DNA from: Salinisphaera sp. Q1T1-3
Lineage (GTDB): Bacteria; Pseudomonadota; Gammaproteobacteria; Nevskiales; Salinisphaeraceae
DNA: 64,000 nucleotides
Reading direction: 5' to 3'
Assembly: GCF_003602005.1 (NCBI RefSeq)
Contig: NZ_QZWD01000001.1
Coordinates: forward strand, 112,641-176,640
Part shown: positions 18,570 to 26,682 of the stretch, piece after piece
Numbering within the stretch: the first letter of the stretch is position 1
Layout: each line of letters starts with the position of its first letter
Program-made: the position numbers and the translations under genes
Notes under the pieces: generated by a model
What the model was told of the DNA's origin: nothing
Seen by the model: the letters and a program-made list of their open reading frames with translations, nothing else
The model's database searches: none

Positions 18570-19928
18570 ATGAGCAGTATGAATGGCAGGGCAATCGCAC
18601 GCTGGCTGCGGACCGGGCTGCAACGCATATGGCTGCGTCTGCTGAGCTCGGTGCGCCTGAGCGTGGAATACTCGCGGGCGAACATGAAGCTGTTCGCATT
18701 GTTCGAGATTCTCGGCCAGCCGATCTACTTCATTCTCTGGAAATTCATCTATCCGCAGCCCCATGAGAATCTGGAGCTGCGCCTGGCATGCATTCTGTTA
18801 TCGCTGCCCATGCTGTTCGAGCAACAGATGCAGGGCCGCCTCTGGCGCCGTGTGTTGCCGGTGTACTGGATTGTCTTTCTCGTGTTCGAGCTGCCGTTTT
18901 TTTTCATTTACATGTCGTTGATCAACAACTTCTCGTCGCTGTGGGCGATCTCTACCATGGCGGCCGTGATGGTGATGGTGATCCTCGTCTACGACTGGCT
19001 GATGAGTCTCTTGCTGGCCTTCATCGGCGCCGGCGCGGCCTGGCTCGTGTTCGAGGCCTCGGGGGGCATGATCGTGGACCCGCCGTTACCCGTGGCGGCG
19101 TTGTTCTGGATCTATCTCTTCGGCCTTGCCTCCGGTACGGCTTTCAACTACAAGACCGAGCTCGTCGCACGCGAGAAGCTTTCGGCGATCACCGATGCGG
19201 TCGGCACCATGGCGCATGAGCTGCGAACGCCGCTTCTGGGGATCAGAAGCGGGGCACGGGGGCTCAACAATTATATTCCGACCCTGATCCAGGGATATCA
19301 GGCGGCTCGGGATCACGGACTCGATGTCCCGATGATCCGACGTGCGCACTTCGAACAGATCAGCGCGGTGCTCAATCGCATCGAAAGCGAGACCGAATAC
19401 ACCGGCGCCGTTCTCGACATGCTGCTGGTCAACTCGAGCCGGACGGCGATCGACAGCCGCTCGTTCGAGCGGGTGAGCATCAACCAGTGCGTCGATGAGG
19501 CCCTGGATCGCTACCCGTTCCATTCCACGCAGGAACGTGCGCTCGTGGAATGGCGGGCCGGCGACGACTTCGTCTTCCAGGGCACGCACGTGCTGATGGT
19601 TCATGTGCTGTTCAATCTGCTCAAGAACGCGTTGTATCAACTGGCGCGTTCCGGCCGCGGCCGGATCAGCATCTGGAGTCTGCGTCGTCGCGGCGAGCGC
19701 ATGAACGAGCTGCATTTCCGGGACACCGGCCCGGGCATTCCCGCGGCGACGCTGCCGCGAATCTTCGACCGGTTCTATTCCGGCATGCCCCGTGGACAGG
19801 GAACCGGCATCGGTCTTGCCTTCGCACGCGTAGTCATCGAGAGTTTCTACGGACAGATCATCTGCCAGTCCGTCGAGGGCGAATACGCAGAATTCATCAT
19901 CCGGTTACCGGACCCCCAAGACCTATGA
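18570..19928 (+). CDS. lqsS: CqsS/LqsS-type alpha-hydroxyketone receptor histidine kinase
   Basis: A 452-residue sensor kinase. Six hydrophobic segments (about 41-60, 69-85, 97-117, 123-142, 145-162, 172-192) form the sensing domain. The N-terminal pattern ILGQPIYFILW...YPQPHENLELR and the later LPFFFIYMSLINN...WAIS match the remembered CqsS receptor of Vibrio. The kinase core has His216 in MAHELRTPL, an N-box NLLKNALYQL, DTGPGIP, FDRFYSG and GTGIGLAFAR. There is no attached receiver domain, as in Legionella LqsS and unlike hybrid CqsS. Its stop overlaps the next gene as ATGA, so kinase and regulator are translationally coupled. Confidence 0.88.
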   Translation: MSSMNGRAIARWLRTGLQRIWLRLLSSVRLSVEYSRANMKLFALFEILGQPIYFILWKFIYPQPHENLELRLACILLSLPMLFEQQMQGRLWRRVLPVYWIVFLVFELPFFFIYMSLINNFSSLWAISTMAAVMVMVILVYDWLMSLLLAFIGAGAAWLVFEASGGMIVDPPLPVAALFWIYLFGLASGTAFNYKTELVAREKLSAITDAVGTMAHELRTPLLGIRSGARGLNNYIPTLIQGYQAARDHGLDVPMIRRAHFEQISAVLNRIESETEYTGAVLDMLLVNSSRTAIDSRSFERVSINQCVDEALDRYPFHSTQERALVEWRAGDDFVFQGTHVLMVHVLFNLLKNALYQLARSGRGRISIWSLRRRGERMNELHFRDTGPGIPAATLPRIFDRFYSGMPRGQGTGIGLAFARVVIESFYGQIICQSVEGEYAEFIIRLPDPQDL

Positions 19929-20935
19929 AAGACGCAGACATCGCCCCTTATTTCCATCCGACCCAGATCGTGCTCGTCGACGACGACATCGATTTTCTGG
20001 GCAATCTGAGTCTGCAGCTCGATTCCGATCTCGCGTATCTGCTGTTCGATTCGACCAGCAAGGCCCTGGATTATCTCACCGCCCACAACGGGCGCAGTGC
20101 GTCACGCGAGCGTTTCTTCCAGCGCACATCCGCCGGTTCGGATGCGGGGACGACGCCGCGGCCTCTGGAAATCGATTGCCACGCGATTCAGCAGGAGATG
20201 GGATCAAGCGAGCGTTTCTCGCAGGTCTCGGTGGTGCTGGTCGATTACGCGATGCCGGAGATCGACGGCATCGAGTTCTGTCGCCGGATAAATGATCCGC
20301 ATATCAAGAAGATCCTTTTCACCGGCGTGGCGACCGAATCCGTGGCCGTGGATGCCTTCAACAAAGGCGTGATCGATCAGTACATTCGCAAACAGGAACG
20401 TGCGGTCTACGACACCCTGAACCAGGCGATACGAAGCTTCCAGCGCGAATACATCCGCGATCTGTTCGTCGCGGCCGCGGATATCTTCTCCATGCGCACG
20501 CCGCCGATCCTCTCGGATCCGGCGACCCCGAGCCTGCTGGATGCGCTCGCGCGGGATCACGGCATGATCGAATACTATCTCGCCGATGAACCGCCGGGCA
20601 TGCTGTTTGCCGACGCTGCTGGACGTGTGCAGCGGCTTGTGGCGCTCGACGCGCGCGAATGCGCTGCCGAAGCGCAGCGTCTGGCTGCCCTGGGGCTACC
20701 GGACTCGGCCGTGGCCGAAATCGAAAGCGGGGCGCGGCTGTGCGATCCGGCGTTGACGCGAGACGACATGGCCAACTGGCGCGAACACAGCGTTGTACCG
20801 ACTGTGTCGGGTCACGCGCTCGGCGCCCGATACTGGGCCGTGTTCCCCGTCAGCGATCCGTTGATGAGTCAGGCCAGGCCGAGTTACGAGGCATTTCTGG
20901 AATGGCTCGATACCGTCGGCTACGCGCTGATGTAG
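19925..20935 (+). CDS. lqsR: LqsR-like response regulator with long receiver insertion
   Basis: A 336-residue cytoplasmic regulator. The receiver has the acidic pocket DDD (19-21), phosphoacceptor Asp107 (VLVDYAMPEIDG), Thr133 (LFTG) and Lys156 (YIRK). About 50 extra residues (roughly 52-100) separate the first acidic cluster from Asp107, where a standard receiver has Asp near 55; this matches what I recall of Legionella LqsR (phosphoacceptor near 108). The C-terminal part (about 180-336) has no recognisable helix-turn-helix or catalytic motif. Cognate partner of the upstream kinase by ATGA overlap. Confidence 0.75.
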   Translation: MKDADIAPYFHPTQIVLVDDDIDFLGNLSLQLDSDLAYLLFDSTSKALDYLTAHNGRSASRERFFQRTSAGSDAGTTPRPLEIDCHAIQQEMGSSERFSQVSVVLVDYAMPEIDGIEFCRRINDPHIKKILFTGVATESVAVDAFNKGVIDQYIRKQERAVYDTLNQAIRSFQREYIRDLFVAAADIFSMRTPPILSDPATPSLLDALARDHGMIEYYLADEPPGMLFADAAGRVQRLVALDARECAAEAQRLAALGLPDSAVAEIESGARLCDPALTRDDMANWREHSVVPTVSGHALGARYWAVFPVSDPLMSQARPSYEAFLEWLDTVGYALM

Positions 20936-21045
20936 AGCGGCGCCGGTGAGGCAAGGGTGAGGCAGCATGGCCTTGTGATGAGATTTCCTGACGCCCCGGT
21001 GCATTGTCGTCGCGGCGTCTGTTGAAGACAATTCAGATTCATGTG

Positions 21046-21071
21046 CCAGCCGGTTATATACTGATGGCTGG
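21046..21071 (+). promoter_or_regulatory. Candidate cqsA promoter -10 inside an inverted repeat
   Basis: TATACT (21057-21062) lies in the middle of CCAGCC-N14-GGCTGG, about 55 bp before the synthase ATG. No good -35 is seen 16-18 bp upstream, which would suit a regulated promoter. The leader downstream is T-rich and ends in CGAGGG as ribosome binding site. Confidence 0.4.
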
Positions 21072-21117
21072 TTGTTTTTGTCATTGTTTTTCTGATCACA
21101 AATCCACGAGGGTCGTT

Positions 21118-22386
21118 ATGAAATTGTCACAAGCCCATGCTACGCAGTCTTGCACTGCCGACAACGCCGTCGAGCCGAACTTTCTGCGCACGCACGTCGA
21201 TGTCTATTTCCGCGAGCGCGTCGAAAAGACATGGAACGGTGGCCATATCATGCACGGCATCGCGCCGGGCGAGGACGCCATCATGCTAGTCAGCAACGAC
21301 TATCTGTCGCTGGCTGATCGTCCCGAGATCGCGCGTGCCCAGATCGACAAGCTGGCCGATAGCGACAACACGATGGTGATGTCGGCGGTCTATCTGCACG
21401 GCGAGAATGCCCAGGACGACTTCGAGGCCGACATGGCCGCCTGGATGGGGTTGGAGTCGAGCCTGCTGTGCCAGTCCGGCTATGCGGCCAATGTCGGCCT
21501 GATCCAGTCGATCAGTGCACCGGAAACGCCGGTTTATATCGACATGATGGCCCATGCCTCGTTGTGGCAGGGCGTGCAGGCTGCGGGCCTCACGCCGCGT
21601 CCGTTCCGTCACAACAGCGCCTCGCATCTGGCCTCGCAGATCGAGCGTCACGGTGCCGGGCTCGTGATCATCGATTCGATCTACAGCACCAACGGGAGCG
21701 TGGCGCCGCTGGCCGAAATCGTGGATGCCGCCGATCGTACCGGCTGCGTGATGATCGTGGACGAATCCCACTCGCTGGGTACGCACGGCCCGAACGGGGC
21801 CGGCATGGTCGCCGAGCTCGGTCTGCAGTCGAAAGTGCATTTCGTGACGGCAAGCCTGGCCAAGGCCTTCGCCGGCCGGGCCGGGCTGATTGCCTGCAGC
21901 GATCGCCTGCGTCAGTTCATCAAGTACAACGCTTTCCCGGCGATCTTCTCCTCGGCACTGCTGCCGGCGGAAGTCGCGGGGCTGGCCAAGACACTGGATC
22001 TGATCCGGGATGCCGATATCGCGCGGCGGCGCCTGCATGCCAACGCAACCTATCTGCGCACCGCACTCGACGAACTGGGCTACAACGTCTCTGACAGCCA
22101 GTCGCAGATCGTGGCGTTGGAGGCCGGTGCCGAACAGCAGACCATGGTCCTGCGCGACGCGCTGGAAGCGCGCGGCGTGTTCGGGTCTGTGTTCTGTGCG
22201 CCGGCCACCGCGGCCAAGCGGTCCCTCATCCGGCTGTCGGTCAACGCGGCTCTCACGCACGACCAGCTGGATCACGTCATTACGGTCTGCGGAGAAATCC
22301 GCGAGATGGTGGACATGGCCAACTGGCCGTCGACCAAGCGTCGCCAGCGTAGCGAAGACGCCGGCATGGCCAGCCGCGCGGGTTGA
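21118..22386 (+). CDS. cqsA: CqsA/LqsA alpha-hydroxyketone autoinducer synthase
   Basis: A 422-residue PLP-dependent alpha-oxoamine synthase family enzyme. CqsA joins an acyl-CoA with S-adenosylmethionine (or an amino acid) to give the precursor of CAI-1/LAI-1 type alpha-hydroxyketone signals. Diagnostic blocks shared with Vibrio CqsA are VIIDSIYSTNGSVAPLAE, DESHSLGTHGPNGAG, AELGL, the PLP lysine Lys249 in TASLAKAFAGRAG, FPAIFSSALLP and GVFGSVFCAPAT. These separate it from BioF and Kbl. I chose the ATG of MKLSQAH, preceded by GAGG. Acyl length of the signal cannot be told. Downstream of the receptor and regulator genes. Confidence 0.92.
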   Translation: MKLSQAHATQSCTADNAVEPNFLRTHVDVYFRERVEKTWNGGHIMHGIAPGEDAIMLVSNDYLSLADRPEIARAQIDKLADSDNTMVMSAVYLHGENAQDDFEADMAAWMGLESSLLCQSGYAANVGLIQSISAPETPVYIDMMAHASLWQGVQAAGLTPRPFRHNSASHLASQIERHGAGLVIIDSIYSTNGSVAPLAEIVDAADRTGCVMIVDESHSLGTHGPNGAGMVAELGLQSKVHFVTASLAKAFAGRAGLIACSDRLRQFIKYNAFPAIFSSALLPAEVAGLAKTLDLIRDADIARRRLHANATYLRTALDELGYNVSDSQSQIVALEAGAEQQTMVLRDALEARGVFGSVFCAPATAAKRSLIRLSVNAALTHDQLDHVITVCGEIREMVDMANWPSTKRRQRSEDAGMASRAG

Positions 22387-23474
22387 TCGTGCCGACCGAG
22401 GAAAACGTACGCGACAGCGGCTCGCCGGTGGCGATCTTCGACGGTCACAACGACATGCTTCTGCGGCTGGTCGATCAGTCCTCGGAACGGGCTGTCGAAG
22501 CCTTTCTAGAGGGGCGTGGCACGGGGCATCTCGATCTGCCGAGGCTGATATCGGGCGGCTTCGTCGGCGGTCTGTTCGCGGTGTTCGTGCCATCGCCGTC
22601 ATCGGCCATGCGGGGCCCGAAGCGCACGACAAAAGGCTACGACACGCCGGCGCCGCCGGCCATGAGCCAAGGCGAGGTGCTGCCCTCGGCCCTGGCCATG
22701 ACCGGTCTGCTGCATCGGCTCGCCGAGCAGTCCGGCGGCCGGTTTCGTGTCTGCACGACGGTCGCACAAATCCAAGCAGCGCGACGGGATAACGCCGTTG
22801 CGGCGGTTTTGCACTATGAGGGCGCCGAAGCCATCGATACCGAGTGTCATACCCTGGATGCGCTCTACGCCGCGGGCCTGCGCTCTCTGGGCCTCGTCTG
22901 GAGTCGGCCCACGGCATTCGGCCACGGTGTACCGTTTCGTTTTCCGGGGTCCCCGGATATCGGACCGGGACTGACGTCGGCGGGGCGCTACCTGGTTCGG
23001 GCCTGCAACGAGCGTGGCATCGCCGTGGATCTGTCACATCTCAACGCCCAGGGTTTCTGGGACGTGGCCGGCCTCAGCACGGCCCCTCTTGTCGCCAGCC
23101 ATTCCAACGCGCACGCGCTCTGCCCTCATACCCGCAATCTGACCGACGATCAGCTGCGCGCGGTTCGGGATTCCGGCGGGGTGGTCGGTCTCAACTTCGG
23201 CACGTATTTTCTTCGGCCGGATGGCGGTACCAGCGCCGATACGCCGGTCTCGGTGATGGTCGACCATATCGATCACATGATCGACATCATGGGCGACGCG
23301 CACGTCGGCCTGGGCTCGGACTTCGACGGTATCCAGGCTTCGCCGATCCGCGACGGAGCCGACATGCAAACGCTTGTGGCCGCCCTGCGTGAGCGCGGTC
23401 ATGACGAGTCGCGCATCGCGCGGCTGACGTGCGACAACTGGCTGCGCGTGCTGGCGCAAACCTGGGGCGAATAG
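22383..23474 (+). CDS. Peptidase family M19 (renal dipeptidase-like) protein
   Basis: A 363-residue zinc dipeptidase of the M19 amidohydrolase superfamily. Metal-binding features are FDGHND near residue 20, LHYEGAE in the middle, DLSHLN, ASHSNAHAL with HTRNLTDDQ, and GSDFDGI near the end. No signal peptide. The start is a TTG overlapping the cqsA stop (TTGA) or a GTG two codons later; either way it is coupled to the autoinducer synthase. A role in signalling is not shown; it may be a general dipeptidase. Confidence 0.85.
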   Translation: MIVPTEENVRDSGSPVAIFDGHNDMLLRLVDQSSERAVEAFLEGRGTGHLDLPRLISGGFVGGLFAVFVPSPSSAMRGPKRTTKGYDTPAPPAMSQGEVLPSALAMTGLLHRLAEQSGGRFRVCTTVAQIQAARRDNAVAAVLHYEGAEAIDTECHTLDALYAAGLRSLGLVWSRPTAFGHGVPFRFPGSPDIGPGLTSAGRYLVRACNERGIAVDLSHLNAQGFWDVAGLSTAPLVASHSNAHALCPHTRNLTDDQLRAVRDSGGVVGLNFGTYFLRPDGGTSADTPVSVMVDHIDHMIDIMGDAHVGLGSDFDGIQASPIRDGADMQTLVAALRERGHDESRIARLTCDNWLRVLAQTWGE

Positions 23475-23484
23475 GCCGGGCCGG

Positions 23485-23886
23485 TCAGTGCGTATCGGCT
23501 CCGGATTCCAGGCGCACGCGGCTACCGTCGGGATAGACCAGATAGCGTTCGCCACCGGAGACGGCTGGCCCGAACCGTCCATCGTGTCGGGCGGCCTGGA
23601 GGCCGGCTTCGAATTGCGCGAACGTGATGCCGCCTTTCTTGGCGTTATCGGCGGGCTGCTGGATCGTCGGCCCGGTATCGAACGAGTCGTAAGCATCGGC
23701 CAGCGCCGGATCGGCCTTGATCTCCTCCGGGCTGAGCAATGCATCGTGGTTCCGGTCGAGCTGATCGAACAGCGCACGCACGGTCTGAGATTGACGCTCG
23801 TCGTCATTCGATGCCGCGCCGGCGATGACAGGCGCAACACCCAGTGTCAGCGCCGCGATGCCGATGACAAAAACGTTGATTTTCAC
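23485..23886 (-). CDS. Small exported protein with EF-hand-like motif
   Basis: A 133-residue protein from a GTG start with a GGGAG site 7 nt upstream. It has a signal peptide (about residues 1-23, AGAASN) and one clear EF-hand loop, DRNHDALLSPEE. A second weaker segment, ITFAQFEAGLQAA, resembles the EF-hand exit helix. It ends with a short beta-like stretch YLVYPDGSRVRLESG. Convergent with the dipeptidase gene, with a 10-bp gap. Function unknown. Confidence 0.75.
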   Translation of the reverse strand: MKINVFVIGIAALTLGVAPVIAGAASNDDERQSQTVRALFDQLDRNHDALLSPEEIKADPALADAYDSFDTGPTIQQPADNAKKGGITFAQFEAGLQAARHDGRFGPAVSGGERYLVYPDGSRVRLESGADTH

Positions 23887-23898
23887 GTCGTGACTCCC

Positions 23899-24169
23899 AG
23901 GGTCTGTTGAGGTTTCGTTCGAGCGCCTTTCCGTCGAGAGGCCGCAGTGTGTCCGGCAAGGCGCGAGTTGCCGATCGTGGCGTGCCACGATCAAGGCTCG
24001 CAACGCCGCAGGGCGCGATTTGTGGCCCAACCCTTCGGGACAAGCGCTGTTTTGCGGCAACACAGCGTTGTAGCCTGCTGGTGCAGAATAACGGCACGGC
24101 GCGCACTACGCCTCGTCTTGCTGCAAAACAGCACTTGGCGCGGACTCGCACGAAACATCAGCAGGCCCT
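23899..24169 (+). repeat. Family A repeat, copy A2 (both ends present)
   Basis: A 271-bp unit running from AGGGTCTGTTGAGGTTTCGT to CGAAACATCAGCAGGCCCT, with imperfect terminal inverted repeats. It sits 12 bp upstream of the EF-hand start codon, so it probably forms or separates that gene's promoter region. The inner halves carry the shared blocks GTGTCCGGCAAGGCGCGAG and CTACGCCTCGTCTTGC. The 130 bp that follow, up to amn, show only the GAGGA ribosome binding site. Confidence 0.88.
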
Positions 24170-24299
24170 AGGGATATCGACAATGGCATCATCCGCCGTC
24201 GAAGATGAACGCAGCATGTCGGGCCAGCGGACCGGCATCGCTCGATGAATCGACCGAGCCGCCTGCCCGCGCGGCCGCTCCACGACGAGGATCCTCATC

Positions 24300-25772
24300 A
24301 TGCCCGGAACCGGTCACGGCAACGCTTCAGCACTGCAGGCCTTCGACGATGCCGATGCCGCGCTTGCACGTATCGAGTCTCTCTATGCCCGCGCCTGCGC
24401 CGAGATACGCGATCGTCACGCGCGTTTCATGGCCGGCGAGCGGGCGCCGGAGCCGCTGCCGAACGCGTTCTATCCCTATGTCGGCATCGAGATCACCAGT
24501 GATCGCCTGAGTGCGAATGCCCGACCCACCTATGGTTCGTTACGCAAGGGCGGTGTGCACGGCACCACCGTCACGCAGCCCGCGCTATTTCGCGATTATC
24601 TCGCCGAACAGTTGCGCCTGTTGCTCGTCAATCACGGCGGCCCGATCCAGGTCGGACTCAGCGACCAGCCAATACCGCTGCCGTTCGTCATCGAAGCCGC
24701 GACCGCGAATCTGGAGCCGGATGGGCTGCGCGCCATGGAGCAGGCATTCGCACTGCCCAATCTGGCTTTCATTGACGACTCGATCGCCAACAGCAGTCAT
24801 CGCACGCTACCCGGCGCGCCGTTCCCGCTGGCGCTGTTCGATGCGCCGCGTACGGATCTGGCCTTGCAGCGGCTCGCTCACTACACAGGCACGGACCCGG
24901 CGTATTTCCAGGGCTTTGTCCTGCTGACGAACTATCAGCGCTATGTCGACGACTTTCGCGATCATGCGGCTCGAGCGCTTTGCGAGGACAACGAATACAC
25001 GGGCTTCGTCGGCCCGGGCGACGAGATCGTGGGCCGCGCGGACGGGACCGGCCTGAGCGCTGGCGGTGCCGCTCCCGGCCATCTGCCGCCGATGCCGGCC
25101 TATCATCTGACACGGGCCGACGGGCTGGGCGTCACGTTGATCAACATCGGTATGGGGCCGTCGAATGCCAAGACGATCACCGATCATCTGGCCGTGCTGC
25201 GCCCACACTGCTGGTTGATGATCGGCCACTGCGGCGGGCTGCGACGCTCACAGCAGCTCGGTGACTACGTCCTGGCCCACGGCTACGTCCGCGAGGACCA
25301 TGTGCTGGACCAGGATCTGCCGCCGTGGGTGCCGATTCCGCCGATCGCCGAAGTCCAGCAGGCCCTCGAACACGCGGTGACCAACGTCACGGGACTGTCC
25401 AATCGCGAGATGAAGGATCGTCTGCGCACGGGTACGGTCGCCAGCACCGACAATCGCAACTGGGAATTCCGGTTCGACGAACTCTACGAGCGTTTCTCGC
25501 AGTCCCGCGCGATCGCGGTGGACATGGAAAGTGCCGCGATCGCGACCAACGGATTCCGGCTGCGTGTCCCCTACGGCACGCTGCTCTGCGTGTCCGACAA
25601 ACCGATGCACGGCGAGTTGAAGCTGCGCAGCATGGCCAATGCGTTCTACCGAACCCGGGTCAGCCAGCATCTGACGATCGGGCTGGAGACTGTACGTCTC
25701 TTGCGGGAAAGCGGGCTTGAAGCGTTGCATTCACGAAAGCTTCGCTCGTTCGACGAGCCGGCTTTTCGTTAG
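24300..25772 (+). CDS. amn: AMP nucleosidase
   Basis: A 490-residue cytoplasmic enzyme that cleaves AMP to adenine and ribose 5-phosphate and so helps set adenylate levels. The N-terminal half (YPYVGIEI, RPTYGSLRKGG) is the AMP nucleosidase-specific domain. The C-terminal half is the nucleoside phosphorylase-like fold with GMGPSNAKTITDHLA, MIGHCGGLR and the late DMESAAIATNGFRLRVPYGTLL. Full family length. GAGGA precedes the ATG. The TAG stop codon overlaps the first bases of a family B repeat. Confidence 0.94.
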   Translation: MPGTGHGNASALQAFDDADAALARIESLYARACAEIRDRHARFMAGERAPEPLPNAFYPYVGIEITSDRLSANARPTYGSLRKGGVHGTTVTQPALFRDYLAEQLRLLLVNHGGPIQVGLSDQPIPLPFVIEAATANLEPDGLRAMEQAFALPNLAFIDDSIANSSHRTLPGAPFPLALFDAPRTDLALQRLAHYTGTDPAYFQGFVLLTNYQRYVDDFRDHAARALCEDNEYTGFVGPGDEIVGRADGTGLSAGGAAPGHLPPMPAYHLTRADGLGVTLINIGMGPSNAKTITDHLAVLRPHCWLMIGHCGGLRRSQQLGDYVLAHGYVREDHVLDQDLPPWVPIPPIAEVQQALEHAVTNVTGLSNREMKDRLRTGTVASTDNRNWEFRFDELYERFSQSRAIAVDMESAAIATNGFRLRVPYGTLLCVSDKPMHGELKLRSMANAFYRTRVSQHLTIGLETVRLLRESGLEALHSRKLRSFDEPAFR

Positions 25773-26137
25773 GGCCTGTTAACACTTCGCGCGTGACCGC
25801 GTTGCCGGTTTTTAGGCGCAACCCAACGGGATGGCGGTCATTTTTCCGCTATCCGGCGTTGTCGTTCGCGACGGTAGAATGACGGCCGTACGCGCCCGAT
25901 GCCTTGTCTTGTAAAAAATGATCGCCGGCGCGGTGCATTCGGGACGTGTTATTAATCCGGCATAAAAATAGATGATTTTTCGGGTTGATAATGCGCGTGT
26001 GCGAAAGCACGCGCGCCACGGCCAACGGCCGTGAAGCCATTGAAAACAAAAGACGGACAAGTGCCGGCGTTTCTTTCGATGGCGTTGAAAACAGCTGACG
26101 TCGTCAGCTGTTTGGGTGCCGGATTAATAACAGGCCT
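25771..26137 (+). repeat. Family B repeat, copy B2 (both ends present)
   Basis: A 367-bp unit from AGGGCCTGTTAACACTTCG to TTAATAACAGGCCT. The outer arm (left) and inner segment (right) are both shared with copy B1, but the inner segment has the opposite orientation relative to the arm. Its start overlaps the amn stop codon. Confidence 0.88.
25948..26131 (+). repeat. Inner 184-bp segment of B2, flanked by perfect 15-bp inverted repeats
   Basis: Bounded by GTTATTAATCCGGCA and TGCCGGATTAATAAC, exact complements of each other. The interior is nearly identical to the B1 inner segment, with the same three hairpins. No coding potential. Confidence 0.88.
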
Positions 26138-26187
26138 TAAGATATCCCACGGGGAGACAGGGGAACGTCCGGCCAAGGAGCTTTGCG

Positions 26188-26598
26188 ATGTCATCTGTTT
26201 TATTTCGCCCGTTCAGCACGCGCACACGTCGCGGATTGCGATACGGTCTCATGACGGCCGTGCTGGCCGTGTCAGCAAGCGGCTGTGCGCTGTTCACGCC
26301 CGGCGGGAGCCACGATGTCGGGCTGTTATCGACCACGGATCTCACCACGCACTGTCATCGACTGTGGTCCGCCGATCAGGATTCGTTCCGACTGTGTCAG
26401 CAGTTGCAGAATCGCAGCCGCGCCAGTCTGTCCCACTATGCGCAAACCCATGATCTGACCCGTGACAATCTGGCCAGGCGTGCCGGTGACGACGGCGACC
26501 CGGCCACCGCGGTCAACGCCTGTCTGACGCGTTTCCGGCCGGATTACACTTCGGTGTGGCGTTGTGTTCAGGAAAGAGCCGATCCGTCGGCGAGCTGA
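26188..26598 (+). CDS. Small putative lipoprotein of unknown function
   Basis: A 136-residue protein with a lipoprotein signal peptide: basic N-terminus, hydrophobic LMTAVLAVSASG and lipobox SASGC (Cys33). The mature part carries several cysteines (CHRLW, RLCQQL, NACLTRF, WRCVQE) that could form disulfides. AAGGAG precedes the ATG. No family recognised. Confidence 0.75.
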   Translation: MSSVLFRPFSTRTRRGLRYGLMTAVLAVSASGCALFTPGGSHDVGLLSTTDLTTHCHRLWSADQDSFRLCQQLQNRSRASLSHYAQTHDLTRDNLARRAGDDGDPATAVNACLTRFRPDYTSVWRCVQERADPSAS

Positions 26599-26633
26599 GC
26601 CTCGACCCGCCGCATTAATCGAGCACGCAAGAA

Positions 26634-26657
26634 AAAGCCCCGCCGAAGCGGGGCTTT
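26634..26657 (-). terminator. Rho-independent terminator of acnA, possibly bidirectional
   Basis: AAAGCCCCGC-CGAA-GCGGGGCTTT is a perfect 10-bp stem. On the minus strand it is followed by a T-run, so it ends acnA; it may also stop transcription from the convergent lipoprotein gene. Confidence 0.9.
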
Positions 26658-26682
26658 GTCGTGGCTGCCTTGGCCGGACCGA

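Noticed and set aside
21064..21082. Possible sigma54 promoter (TGGCTGG...TTTTTG) before cqsA
   Set aside because: The -12 element lacks the required GC and the spacing is off.
21085..21100. Possible CRP site TGTTTTTCTGATCACA before cqsA
   Set aside because: Only one half-site (TCACA) is good, and it lies downstream of the predicted transcription start. Too weak to annotate, though CRP influence on cqsA is reported in Vibrio.
21118..22386. Synthase gene as BioF or Kbl (2-amino-3-ketobutyrate CoA ligase)
   Set aside because: The same superfamily, but SIYSTNGSVAPLAE, THGPNGAG, FPAIFSS and GVFGSVFC are CqsA-type, and the neighbours are the receptor and regulator genes.
6051..26137. Repeats considered as CRISPR or integron att sites
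   Set aside because: Copies are dispersed, 200-450 bp long, with terminal inverted repeats and internal hairpins. There are no spacers, cas genes, or integrase nearby.
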